From Harmonia axyridis (Eukaryota > Arthropoda > Insecta > Coleoptera > Coccinellidae): a stretch of 64,000 bases of DNA. The notes below the pieces were generated by a model. The model was not told the DNA's origin. It was given only the letters and a program-made list of their open reading frames with translations, and did no database searches. Position numbers and translations under genes: made by a program. The stretch is from NCBI RefSeq assembly GCF_914767665.1, contig NC_059507.1:6262001-6326000 (forward strand). The letters are read 5' to 3'. This document shows, one piece after another, positions 22,701-31,800 of the stretch. How positions within the stretch are numbered: the stretch's first letter is position 1; every line of letters starts with the position of its first letter.

Positions 22701-23448
22701 TTATTGAAAACCAAATCATATTATTCTGAACTCATTTGGATTCAGGTAATAGTTTGAATATTTTTGAACTACTCAAATCAATCTAGTCCTACATTATATT
22801 CAAATTATTCTCATGAACTCATTTCTATCGATTCTAAGTAATTCAATTTTCTTCAGCTATAAAATAAATTCCGATTAAAAATACTTTCTGATAATATCAT
22901 GCTTATCATTATCAAAAAATCACTACTAAATGGCCATGTGAACAAAACCTGTTCAATCCGTGCCTATACCTTTTTAGGTAGTTCATTAAATGTCCGAAAG
23001 AGGCAGCCTTGCTATGATAACATTTTCGTTAGTATCGATACTCCTTCCTAGGTGGTGCTGATGAACGTTAAATCGAATTAAAACAATTTTTTGCTTATAT
23101 ACAAAATAAAAATACCTACTCAATATATTTTTCTCTTTCAGATTAGAATCTCCTACTGGCTCTCTCCACGTCAAGGCACCCCAGGGGGTGAATATCGAAT
23201 CAAGAGGAGGGAAAATCAACTTACTTTCATTCAACGATATAACTCTGAAATCAGAGGTGGGTTCAATCAATTTGGAATCAAGTTCGATCCTGATGCCAGC
23301 TCTGCCTACAGCAGTATCCACGACTAGGCCCACATCATCGAAAACCCATGAAATATACCAGCTTTGCGTGTGTGATAACGGAAAACTTTTTTTAGCCCAT
23401 CCCCAACATATATGTGCTGCAAACAGTGACGACATTATATGTCGGTAA
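10765..23448 (+). CDS. Sarcoglycan, gamma/delta/zeta type
   Basis: Subunit of the sarcoglycan complex, which in muscle belongs to the dystrophin-associated complex at the plasma membrane. Four coding exons join in phase: 10765-10989, 16344-16533, 21965-22151 and 23142-23448, giving about 302 residues, the usual family size. The chain is a type II membrane protein: a polar N-terminus, one hydrophobic span at about residues 45-68 (after WRKR), then an extracellular domain with the repeated beta pattern (GGIRLEGRAF, GVLLFSVDDQEVLIG). The C-terminus carries a conserved cysteine cluster: CVCDNGKLFLA, then further Cys residues. A 3' acceptor one base before the ATG shows that a 5' non-coding exon exists. 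Intron 1 (5.4 kb) and intron 2 (5.4 kb) are swollen by transposons. Insects usually have one delta-like gene; I cannot separate gamma, delta and zeta by eye. Confidence 0.88.
11020..11515. other. Sarcoglycan intron 1, no further feature
   Basis: AT-rich intronic DNA before mariner copy 3. Nothing recognisable. Confidence 0.5.
11516..12380 (-). mobile_element. Mariner-like element, internally deleted, copy 3
   Basis: Minus-strand copy inside sarcoglycan intron 1, with TA at 11514-11515 and 12381-12382. It shares the transposase deletion junction of the other copies (near 12245) and in addition lacks most of the 5' untranslated region between the terminal repeat and the initiator. It also has a 3 bp in-frame loss in the first catalytic motif, which reads FSEAHFW instead of FSDEAHFW, so the first catalytic aspartate is gone. 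At 865 bp it is the shortest copy. Confidence 0.9.
12381..13256. other. Sarcoglycan intron 1, no gene
   Basis: A terminal-repeat-like scrap (TAACACCCTGTATCTCG, about 12570-12587) is the only notable motif. No coding segment recognised. Confidence 0.4.
13257..15240. mobile_element. Palindromic Tc1/mariner dimer, head-to-head, 3' halves outward
   Basis: Two near-identical arms, 13257-14200 and 14297-15240 (944 bp each), are inverted around a unique 96 bp spacer. The whole is flanked by TA (13255-13256, 15241-15242). Each arm is the 3' part of one transposon, ending outward in a terminal repeat of GGGTGTCCCATAAGTGGCAC type. Each encodes the end of a DDE transposase (WPPRSPDLNPLDFFYWGCLK). The spacer belongs to the right-hand copy and adds WFQQDGCPAHYARRV, whose aspartate lies 37 positions before that of SPDLNP. 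Neither copy has its 5' half. It would form a very long hairpin. Confidence 0.92.
14201..14545 (+). pseudogene. Tc1/mariner transposase fragment (right arm)
   Basis: Reading plus from the spacer into the right arm gives WFQQDGCPAHYARR, a HLSNTFPDRWIGRLGP linker, WPPRSPDLNPL (a one-base change makes the local frame slip near 14345), WGCLKDKVYAKP and a C-terminus ending FEHLL. The left arm encodes the same C-terminal 80 or so residues on the minus strand (13952-14190). The 5' two thirds of the enzyme are missing, so both are dead. Confidence 0.8.
15241..15640. other. Sarcoglycan intron 1, no gene
   Basis: Contains two nearby TGACGTCA-like half sites (ATGACGTCAAG at 15387-15397 and ATGACGTCAACC near 15440) in otherwise AT-rich intronic DNA; function unknown. 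Nothing coding seen. Confidence 0.35.
15641..16265 (-). pseudogene. Decayed Tc1/mariner transposase fragment
   Basis: Minus-strand translation in shifting frames recovers KIIFNDET (first acidic motif), a VNKQN segment, a FWAGG-like strand, YFQQDGTTCH (second motif) and DFFLWGNVKDK (after the third motif, where the aspartate is altered). Several stops and frameshifts show an old copy. It resembles copies 1-4 in layout but is distinct and much more diverged. It ends less than 100 bp before sarcoglycan exon 2. Confidence 0.7.
15895..15998. repeat. Short insertion with an ATT-repeat tail
   Basis: A block of about 100 bp interrupts the mariner fragment and ends in AATAAAGACTCAATTATTATT and further ATT units. 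An AATAAA-like motif followed by a simple-repeat tail suggests the 3' end of a SINE or truncated LINE. Confidence 0.45.
16591..18512. mobile_element. Palindromic Tc1/mariner dimer, tail-to-tail, 5' halves outward
   Basis: Flanked by TA (16589-16590, 18513-18514). The outer ends are inverted and of CAGGGTGTCCCGTAAAGACC type. The left copy runs 16591 to about 17738 and holds 5' and 3' transposase parts. The right copy runs inward from 18512 and is deleted between about 17830 and 17822, so its 5' half is joined to a short 3' piece (around 17740-17820). The two copies meet near 17740 in a short inner palindrome around GCTTCATCACG. This is the opposite polarity to the dimer at 13257-15240. Confidence 0.9.
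17456..17740 (+). pseudogene. Tc1/mariner transposase fragment (catalytic part)
   Basis: The plus-strand frame includes LWFQHDGCLTHH (second acidic motif), HRWIGREGEILWPPRSPDLN with the third aspartate, and WGCLKDKVYATP, then runs into the inverted second copy at NSASSRMG. The upstream half (16975-17390) is readable only with frameshifts. It is related to the transposase in the dimer at 13257-15240 (shared WPPRSPDLNP and WGCLKDKVYA) but not the same family. Dead. Confidence 0.8.
18517..20010 (+). pseudogene. Non-LTR retrotransposon reverse transcriptase, 5'-truncated
   Basis: A single frame encodes reverse-transcriptase motifs in order: NYRPISLLPAFSRIFE, QHGYLRGRSTDTA, VDLKKAYDCVDHD, GIAQGSLAGPILFIIYIND and YVDDTNILLHG, then thumb and C-terminal parts to a stop at 19926. 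One in-frame TGA at 18934-18936 breaks it, and the catalytic box reads YVDD where this clade usually has YADD. The endonuclease and ORF1 are missing. The 3' end has an ATCTATCTATCTA tail (about 19992-20008). It resembles Jockey/CR1-type elements. It lies directly against the right end of the palindromic dimer and inside sarcoglycan intron 2. Confidence 0.88.
20030..21237. repeat. Tandem array of the ~460-480 bp repeat, array 2
   Basis: Three units begin at about 20030, 20485 and 20964; the last is truncated at 21237 after GAATTTCATCCATTTTT. Landmarks are those of array 1 (CTCACAGTTTTG/GGGAAA, AAATTTGGGAAAAAATT, CCCATGAAGGAACTTTT). The array starts about 20 bp past the simple-repeat tail of the reverse-transcriptase relic. 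Confidence 0.85.
21238..21964. other. Sarcoglycan intron 2, distal part
   Basis: AT-rich, no gene or defined repeat. Ends in the acceptor TTTTTTTCGTAG before exon 3. Confidence 0.5.
22152..23141. other. Sarcoglycan intron 3
   Basis: An isolated terminal-repeat-like motif ACAGGGTGTTTCAGTAAAAA lies near 22164. No partner end or transposase seen. Ends in the acceptor TTTTTCTCTTTCAG. Confidence 0.5.
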
Positions 23449-25228
23449 AAAAAATTGGTGAAAATTAAAACAATGGTGGATTTTAACAAATAATAACGAT
23501 TTCGAATCAAAACAAAACGGAAAACATCAACTGTGATGAAGAAAATTCCTTCTTATATTTTCTTCTTAATTTTGTATTATTTTTTAATGAATCTCAATTT
23601 AATTCTATAAAAAAAAATCAAGACCTTGGGTTTTCTGAATTTTTTCTCTCATATACAATGTGAGTCTCTTTGACTTTAAGTACAAGATTCCTGAGGTCAA
23701 AAGGCACACTTTCCCTCTCTACCTACCTTATTTCTTATCTTCTCGGTTAAAAAGATACAGGCTGTTGAAAATCTATGAAAAAATGTTATTCTGAGTTAAA
23801 TTTCGCAAATGGTCTTATCAGAGGAAATGATTTTCGAAATATAGTTTTTCATTGATGTGATGAATCTGCTCCGAACAAAAAATTTCATCCACATCTTCAA
23901 GTTTCTTCCTTATGACCATTACATTTCATAAAAAATATCAGGAATTCGAAGATCCCAACTCTTAAACTAAAGTGGAAGGCTCATTAATGAATATTTGACG
24001 ATTGTGAAAAATAAAAGTATTCCACATATTTTCTCGTATAACGAATCATTTTCGAGTAATTTGTTCTTAAAATAAAATTATCTGTGAAATTCAAAAAATT
24101 GAGTACTTTGGCTAAATGCGACTCTGTTGAAAAAACGCACAGAAATGAATACTTGCTATGTTGTCACGTCCAAACTTCCATAGAGTAGGTGATAAACATA
24201 GATTATTACTCTGAGCAGATTTCAGAATTGAAGCCGACTTTGTTTAAAAAATAAGAATAAAATTATTTGAATAAACTCAACTCAACTACAATCTGAATTA
24301 CTGAACTTTGGCGCAGCTCTGATAATATGAAGATAATTAATTAAAGTTAACATTCTGTTTTGAAGAAAGCAGATCATCTTTCGAAAACTATGTTCAAAAT
24401 GGTACATTTATACTTGGAAAAACTTTAGTGTGCAGGTTTTTAGGGGTGTCATAGGTCATAGCTCATTATATGAGCTAGGAGGAATCGGAAAGAATGGTAA
24501 TGGAAAAAAATTTTCCTTTTGGCCTCAAGAATCTGCTGTTAAAATATATCTACAAGTCAAAGACCCACCCTGTATATTGTGTTTTATTTCTATGAATTAT
24601 AGATGAACTGTAGATAAATTGTTGTAAAACCATTCAAAATATATATTTTTTGAAAATAATATCCATTAAATCTCTTCCTTCTGTTTTTATAATAAAATAA
24701 TTCTTCCAGAAAGAACATAAAGATTAAAGCAACAAAGATTGTCATTTAATCAATAATCTAATAATATAAACTATTACGTATATTATTAGATCATTGCAAA
24801 TAACAATAACTGTCTTTAATGTCAAATATGAAACGTGATTTCAGTCTTCATTATGAATTATGAAAATCCATCAGACATTAGATGTAATTTGTAAATTATT
24901 GTAAATATATACATTTATAGATAGATATATTGTGTAAAATATAGACTGTTAAATATTACTGGTACAAACTTTTATTGCATTTTGTTGATTCCCTAAATAA
25001 ATTATTGCCTTCAATGTCCAAGTGCATCTTTGAAGATTACTGTTGATCGAATTAATAATAAAGACATAAACTCATAATGGGTGTTTAACTGCGAAAGAAA
25101 AAGTAAATCAGAAAAAAAAAAAGATCTCTTTCCTATCTTTATCATTTACTCTATTGATACTTTCCATATATAAATTAAATCATTGATAAATAAACAAATA
25201 TATAAAATAACATCATAATATTAACAGA
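23449..25228. other. Intergenic; 3' region of two convergent genes
   Basis: AT-rich DNA between the sarcoglycan stop and the stop of the minus-strand gene. Several AATAAA motifs are present (for example near 24248 and 25012); which one is used cannot be told. A CCACCCTGTATATTG motif near 24567 looks like a lone mariner end. Confidence 0.45.
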
Positions 25229-26275
25229 TCACAATTGTAGTAGTATATGTCTCCATATTTCACATTCCGTATCTTCTTCTGCCTGCAATAATTTTTTCAA
25301 AGTAACTGATCTTTTAGAAAAATTCAAACTACACAAAGGTCCAAGTACTGACACCAAAATATCATATGTAATATTTGGGAAAATTGAGGTAACTGAATTA
25401 GGCACCCACATTGTGTCTCCCTGATCTTCTATCTTATCCATCATGGAGCCAATAAATATAAGAAAATTACATATAGACACATGAAACTCTTCTGATGATT
25501 TACAAGCATTTAAAAGTAGATTATCATCCACTTTGAATAAAATTAACCAAAAATTTTCACTCAAAATACTTCTACAAAACATTTTATCTAAAACTTCTTT
25601 CAGTACAATTTCTCTGACCAAACTCTCCTCTTCAGAATCAGTTTCTGAAGCAATAATTCCAATAAGAGCATATAAAGATTGTTTAACTTTGTACTGTGAC
25701 ATCATATCTTGAATTAAAGCAACAAGTTCATTTGTTTTGCCTTTTTTATGTTCAATTACCCATTCATTCATAAGTATTTTGAATTGTAAGCTCTTAATAT
25801 CTACAATCTTATTCTCAAAGATGAATTCTTCGATAGCTTTGTATGAAGCAGATTCCATAAGTAAATCGCACAAAAACTCTTCATAGCGATAGGAAGGCAA
25901 CATTGAAGTATATATTCTTACAGCAACAGCAATTTTACTCAAAGAATATTCATTACTCAAAAACATTTTTTCCAATAAATAATTGCATGCTTTTTTTAAA
26001 ATAGTGATGTCAAAGGTAGGGGACAATTTTTTGTCTGCCAACACAGTACGTATTAGACCATTTGACATCTCAGACTGACCTTTCTTTTCAATATGATCAA
26101 AGAATTTCTCTATAGCAAGAGCTAATTGAAAAGATTTTTTCAATTGTTCATTGTCTAATACTTTAAATGTGGAAGTTGAACTTTCATATAGTTTTACGTA
26201 TTTTTCAATGAATGATCCCAAAGTTTTCATTTGACATGTTATTTTATACTCAGCACTATCATTCGTTGCTTTCAT
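25229..26275 (-). CDS. Uncharacterised helical protein, single exon
   Basis: An intronless 348-codon frame starting at ATG 26275 (MKATNDSAEYK) and ending TGA at 25229. The reading frame stays open for a further 21 codons upstream, but with no ATG, and runs into a transposon terminal repeat, so 26275 is the natural start. The protein looks alpha-helical and soluble: many Leu/Ile/Glu/Lys heptad-like stretches, no membrane span, no signal peptide and no zinc ligands. Segments such as LPSYRYEEFLCDLLMES and LKKLLQAEEDTECEIWRHIL suggest a helical-repeat or scaffold protein. I do not recognise the family. The long intact frame in AT-rich DNA argues for a real gene. It is convergent with the sarcoglycan gene and divergent from pod1. 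Confidence 0.75.
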   Translation of the reverse strand: MKATNDSAEYKITCQMKTLGSFIEKYVKLYESSTSTFKVLDNEQLKKSFQLALAIEKFFDHIEKKGQSEMSNGLIRTVLADKKLSPTFDITILKKACNYLLEKMFLSNEYSLSKIAVAVRIYTSMLPSYRYEEFLCDLLMESASYKAIEEFIFENKIVDIKSLQFKILMNEWVIEHKKGKTNELVALIQDMMSQYKVKQSLYALIGIIASETDSEEESLVREIVLKEVLDKMFCRSILSENFWLILFKVDDNLLLNACKSSEEFHVSICNFLIFIGSMMDKIEDQGDTMWVPNSVTSIFPNITYDILVSVLGPLCSLNFSKRSVTLKKLLQAEEDTECEIWRHILLQL

Positions 26276-26318
26276 ACTTGCGTTGATAATTATGTTTTCC
26301 TCTAGTTTCAACCTCAAT

Positions 26319-27837
26319 AGAGAGTTATTGCAACGCACAAATAAGCGATCTTTTATTACAGGATCTCTTATTTTGACATGTACTCATGCGCATTGAGTCA
26401 GATATTAAGGATTGTTTAAATCTAAATACAGGCCTCCCTTACTTTATTTAAATACAGGCGACCAACTTTTATTTAAGGATCGTTTATTTTGACAGATATC
26501 TGTTTATGCCGAATATTTACCGTCGTTATTCAGCAAGAACTAACCTATAAATATTTGTAGCTGTTTAGGTAAACAAAGTAATGAAGTGAACTTTTTGAGA
26601 AATTTGCATTTTATTTCTTGATTTTGGGCATCTGTGGAAATTTCATTCGAGAAAAAAAAATGTGCTCTCAATAACAAATTTTTCGATTCTCAACGAAACA
26701 TATTTAATTTGAACCACCTACTAAAAGAATTAAAAATAATACTGATAAATCCTGAATTTTATTAGAAATAAGAATTTCCCTATATGTATAATGTAGTATT
26801 GTTAAAGCATAGTATAAGGAATTCCTTATACTATGGTTAAAGAATGCTACTGCATACTGAATATTATTTTTTTATATTGAATATAAATAATTCATTCTGT
26901 AATATGGACACACCAATGGGATTGTTTTGAAAGAAAAATAATAAACTTGTTACCTAAGTACTTTTTCATATATTGAATCAACATAGCATAAAAAAAGCAA
27001 ATCACAATGCAAAACCAAATTAATTATCAGTAATGTTATTATAACATTATACGTTACATACACTTTTTTCAAAATTATTGTAGGAAAAAGTACAAAAATA
27101 CATAACATAATTCTGTTAAACAAAATAATCTTCCAATACTGGTGGTTTCACAAGAAAGAAATACTTGATTGACTTCCATTCGAACTTGATGATACTTCGT
27201 CAACAAATTTCTCTAATAGTTCCATCGATAAAACCCCAGTAGTTTGGTACAGCTCCTCCCATATTACGAATTGGTAGACTAAAAACGAATTAAGGTAATA
27301 TAATATATAATAATTTAAGTTTAATTCAGCTAATAGCTTACCTGTACATATAGCTGATAACTATTTCTATAAAGCCACTTATGTGCATTCAAATTATCTT
27401 AGAAGTGTCCATGATTTTCCACAATGAAGATTGCAGTTATAAAAATGAACTTCGATAATGATTGCGATACTTGTAGTAAAAATTTTCCAAGTCAACTAGG
27501 TAGTCGATTTGTTTGAATTGGTTTTGATATATTTTCTACACCAACTGTATCTATTATGAAAAATCAATTCCTCAATAATGGTCCCAGCTAAAATTGCTAA
27601 CGCTATTTGTTCTTTCATTTTCGATTTTGAACTTTTACCAAATGAATTATTTTATTTATCAGAATACAAAATAAAGGTGACAAATTATAAATATGTCAAA
27701 TTTAAAGATCTGTCACTTTACTGACTTTCGTTAAAAGCACCTTGCAATAGTTCACTTTTAACGTCCACGATAGAGGATCCTTTATTACAGGATCCTTTAA
27801 TAAAAGATCGCTTATTTGTGTGTTGCAATAACTCTCT
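26319..27837. mobile_element. TIR transposon just upstream of the uncharacterised gene
   Basis: Inverted ends of about 45 bp: GAGAGTTATTGCAAC followed by CACAAATAAGCGATCTTTT (left 26320 onward; right, complemented, from 27836). They are flanked either by TA (26318-26319, 27837-27838) or by AAT (26316-26318, 27838-27840), depending on where the end is drawn. A 3 bp duplication would suit a PIF/Harbinger element, TA a Tc1/mariner one. On the minus strand a frame MKEQIALAILAGTIIEEL (near 27610) and a spliced-looking tail with VIWEELYQTTG (around 27150-27285) may be relics of its protein. The left end is 44 bp from the ATG of the next gene. Confidence 0.75.
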
Positions 27838-28828
27838 AATGTCCTCTGAGAACAAGATAAAAATCAAATATTGAAATTTCAAATGATGATCTTAGCACAT
27901 AACCCCAAAGAGCAATCTGGAATCTGCCTGACGTCCTACGTTTCCGTCAGGCAGAACTCAGGAACATAGATGTCTAGAAATACCATAGACAAATAAAGAT
28001 TTCTCTATGAGAAATACTGATATGCCCCACAGAACAACCCTCTTTCAAAACAAAAATAGCGACTTTTATAGTGGTCAGCTTTATAGGAATTGAAGGGGAT
28101 CGTCGTTAACTAATTTACTCAATGAACGTTTTCTATAGCGCTCACATGAAAATTCACTGTTGTTTTCAGAGAAATATGATCATTCCATTATATAGCGCCA
28201 CCTACGGACGGAAAAGGAAGTATCGGCAATAATTTAATAATTATGAAAACTCATTTTGGAAACTACTGCGAAATACTTCTCTTTCCTATCGTATTTGGCT
28301 TTATACTATAATGAGAAATTCGATGTAAGCGCTGTAGGAACTCATGCGGAAATCAACTGATATTGTATGATCAATCTACTTTAAAAACAAAAGCTGGTCT
28401 TAGATTTTAGAATTTCCTAAGAATAAGTGTATGTGTATATTTCTAGACATTTGGATCACACAGTCAAAACATTTCTCATTAAACTCAAGCTGTCAAACAG
28501 AACTGAGTAGATGAGTCATAGAATTTAAAACAAACAAAAGATGAATCTGATGTCTAACTTCACTGAATGAATGCTGTGACTGTTTGGGTTGTAGGTGGGG
28601 AATTCCAGTGAGAGGAAAGTTTAGGTGTAAATCTTACATTTTCTAATATAAGGACTATAAAACTAAGGTTTTGAGTGCTATTGGCTTCGATTCCTAAAGA
28701 TGATTGCCTAATCTTTTTATTTTAATCCATAATTCCCTGCTTGAAAAAATTTGGGTGTTGACTTGCATAGTTGTATTTTGATGTAGACAAAGTTTCAAAC
28801 AAGTTTTTCAAAAGTACTAAAATTAACT
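27838..28828. other. Upstream region of pod1
   Basis: No coding segment seen. The last stretch is presumably promoter and 5' leader for pod1, whose ATG is at 28829. Core promoter elements were not identified with any confidence. Confidence 0.45.
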
Positions 28829-31800
28829 ATGGCTTGGAGATTCAAAGCGTCCAAATATAAGAATGCTGCCCCCATTGTACCAAAACCTGAAAATTATGTC
28901 CGGGATATATGTGTGGGGTCGTACCAAACTTACGGAAACAACATTGCTGCTTCAGCCAAATTTATGGCTTTCAATTGGGAACATACAGGTTCTAGTCTTG
29001 CAGTGCTTCCATTAAATGATTCTGGGCGTAAAACTAAACTGATGCCTCTATTACATGGACATTTAGATACAGTAACAGATCTTGATTTTTCACCTTTTCA
29101 TGATGGGTTACTTGTGACTGGTTCCCAAGATTGTACTGTAAAATTTTGGTTAATACCTGAAGAAGGGTTACAAGAATCTTTAAGTGAACCTGAATGTATG
29201 TTTTCTCAAACTCAAAGAAGAATTGAAACTGTAGGATTTCATCCTACAGCTGAATGTTTGATTCATTGTTCTTCTTTCACAAATATCACACTTTGGGATT
29301 TATTATCTCAAAAAGAAATATTCTCAAATTCAGATGATCATACTGAAGTTATACAATCAGTGAGTTGGAAAAAAGATGGTACCTTACTTTCTACATCCTG
29401 CAAAGATAAACAAGTTCGTATCCTTGATCCAAGAAGTGAAAAATATTGTTTGAAAACAGCTAACAGTCATCAGAGTATTAAAGATTCTAGAATAATTTGG
29501 TTGGGTGACAGTAATAGAGTATTAACTACTGGATTTGATGCTCAACGTTTGCGTCAAATCATTATAAGAGATGTGCGAAATTTCAATCAAGTTGAAAAAT
29601 CTGTTGAATTAGATTGTTCCACTGGTATTTTAATGCCACTTTATGATGCTGATACTGGCATGCTTTTCTTAGCAGGAAAAGGTAAGAATAATGAATCAAA
29701 TTTCATGAACAAAAAACCTTTTATATATCAACTTGCTAGGAAAAAATTATCATTACTCCAGAAAATAAAGAATAATGATGCCTGAAGTAGAAATTGTACC
29801 TTTTATTTTCTTTCTTCAGCTTTGGCATTGTATTGAGTCATACAACATGTACTTCTCTTGAAATATTTGATTATAAAAATATGCTTTTCAAATGTTCTCT
29901 TCATTTTACATTTATTTCATATGTAAATTTATCTGAAGTGTTAGTAGAGAATAAGCAAAATAGCTTGATTTTCATTCGCCCACTAATTTTTAAATGATTT
30001 TTCTTGATTTCCGAAATAATCTTTTTTTATATATTTGGAGTGAAGTGTTGCTTATGTCAAAACTAAATAATATTCCACAAAATTTTATTTGATTGATTGA
30101 GAATAAAGATTTTCAAACTTAAAAAAACTGAAGAAAAATTTTAGAAATGAAATCTATTAAAATCACAGAAGAGATCTGACTTCAAAGTTAACTTCAAAAT
30201 TTGTGGAATGTTTAGTTTATATCCTCTAATTAAACAATTTATTTAGGAGATACAACCATTGGGTATATGGAAGTAACAGATAAGGACCCATATTTAATAG
30301 AAGGAATAAGACATTCAGGGGAGCAGACAAAAGGAGCATGTCTTGTTCCAAAGAGAGCTCTAAATGTTATGCAGGGAGAAGTCAATCGTATACTTCAGTT
30401 AACTTCATCTTCAGTTATTCCTGTTACCTACCAAGTTCCTAGAAAAACCTATAGGTACTTTTTATTTAATTGAAAATAACATTCTAGAAATTTATAAATA
30501 ATGCTTGTTTTTTGAATGTCAGGCAAACTATCAAATATCCAGATCTTCCAGTTTTAGATCTGATTGACTATCATAATATCATTCGATGTTGGTTATCAAT
30601 ACTTGAAATTTTGCAGAAAAATTTCCATTACTTATGCTTAATAGTTCTCTCTTCCACTTATAATTTATATTATAGGGACTTTCATGCAGATCTTTATCCT
30701 GATACTGTAGGATATAAGACAGAATTGAATGCAGAAAAATGGTTGAGAGGAGAAAATTTCATTTTACCAAAAATCAGTTTAAATCCTGCTGATAGAGCAA
30801 ATGGAGACGCTCCTATAATTGTAAGTATTATAGGTAGTTTATTTTCAAGGAGCCTTAAAATTAAGGAAATTACTCAATTACCACCATAAAAATGATTTGT
30901 TCCTTCTATTCATTACATTTAACTAATTTCGACTAGATTTACAAGGGATCGCTTCTAAACATTAAAGAAGAACATGACAAAATATCGCAAACCAAAAAAC
31001 CTGGAACCTACATACAAAAACCAAAAGCCACTGCATTGCATGATTCGAATGATTTCGCCATAAAATGTAAAAGCAACAACCTGGAAAAATTTAAAATAAC
31101 TAATGAACCAGTTGAAGATAACAAAGATGCTCCATCCTGCACAGGCATAGAAAAAGAACAAGAGGAGGATAATGAAAAAGAAAAACGAAATGTTGAGAAC
31201 AAAGAAATTGATGAAGCATCAAAAAATGAGGATAAGATTACAATAGAGAAGGTTTTTCCCCCAAAACCTCTACCAAGAGCTTCTAGAACTGGTTCCATCT
31301 GCGAAAGCAGTGATGAGACAAATGCACCAAAACCAGTGGCTAGACCCAGAACTAACAGTTGTGTACCAGTTGTGAATTCCGTGAATCCAATTGCTCCAAT
31401 TTCTGGAGGATATAAGGTTATTGATATACTGAAATATGTGTGACACTTATGTTTTTATTTTGATCCTGCTTCTTCTATTTGGTTTGCCCTGTTATGATTT
31501 TATTCTACAGTGAAACCGGCTTTATTTACATGGTTATGCTGCATCTACCTTGGTTTAAACTTGGCCATATCATAAAGTAATTCAGGAAATGTGTATTTCA
31601 AATTTTTGTCAAATATTACCGATTAAAAACTCAATCTTTCTATTTTACAACTGAAGAATATAACTGAATAGCACAGAGTTCGTATCTTTCATGTCATTTT
31701 TTATTTATACAAGCTATCCTACTAGGCGCTGTTTCCACTTTGTGCAGCTGTAAGAGAGCTATTCAACTATTTTTGAAAACTTAATTCAAATAATTTCTGG

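Noticed and set aside
26276..26338. Upstream extension of the uncharacterised gene into the transposon end
   Set aside because: The extension has no ATG; the frame would need a GTG start, which is not usual in animals.
30512..30675. Possible extra pod1 exon with RQTIKYPDLPVLD
   Set aside because: It starts in phase after a good acceptor, but no good in-phase donor follows, and joining 30454 directly to 30676 gives a continuous TYRDFHADLYPD.
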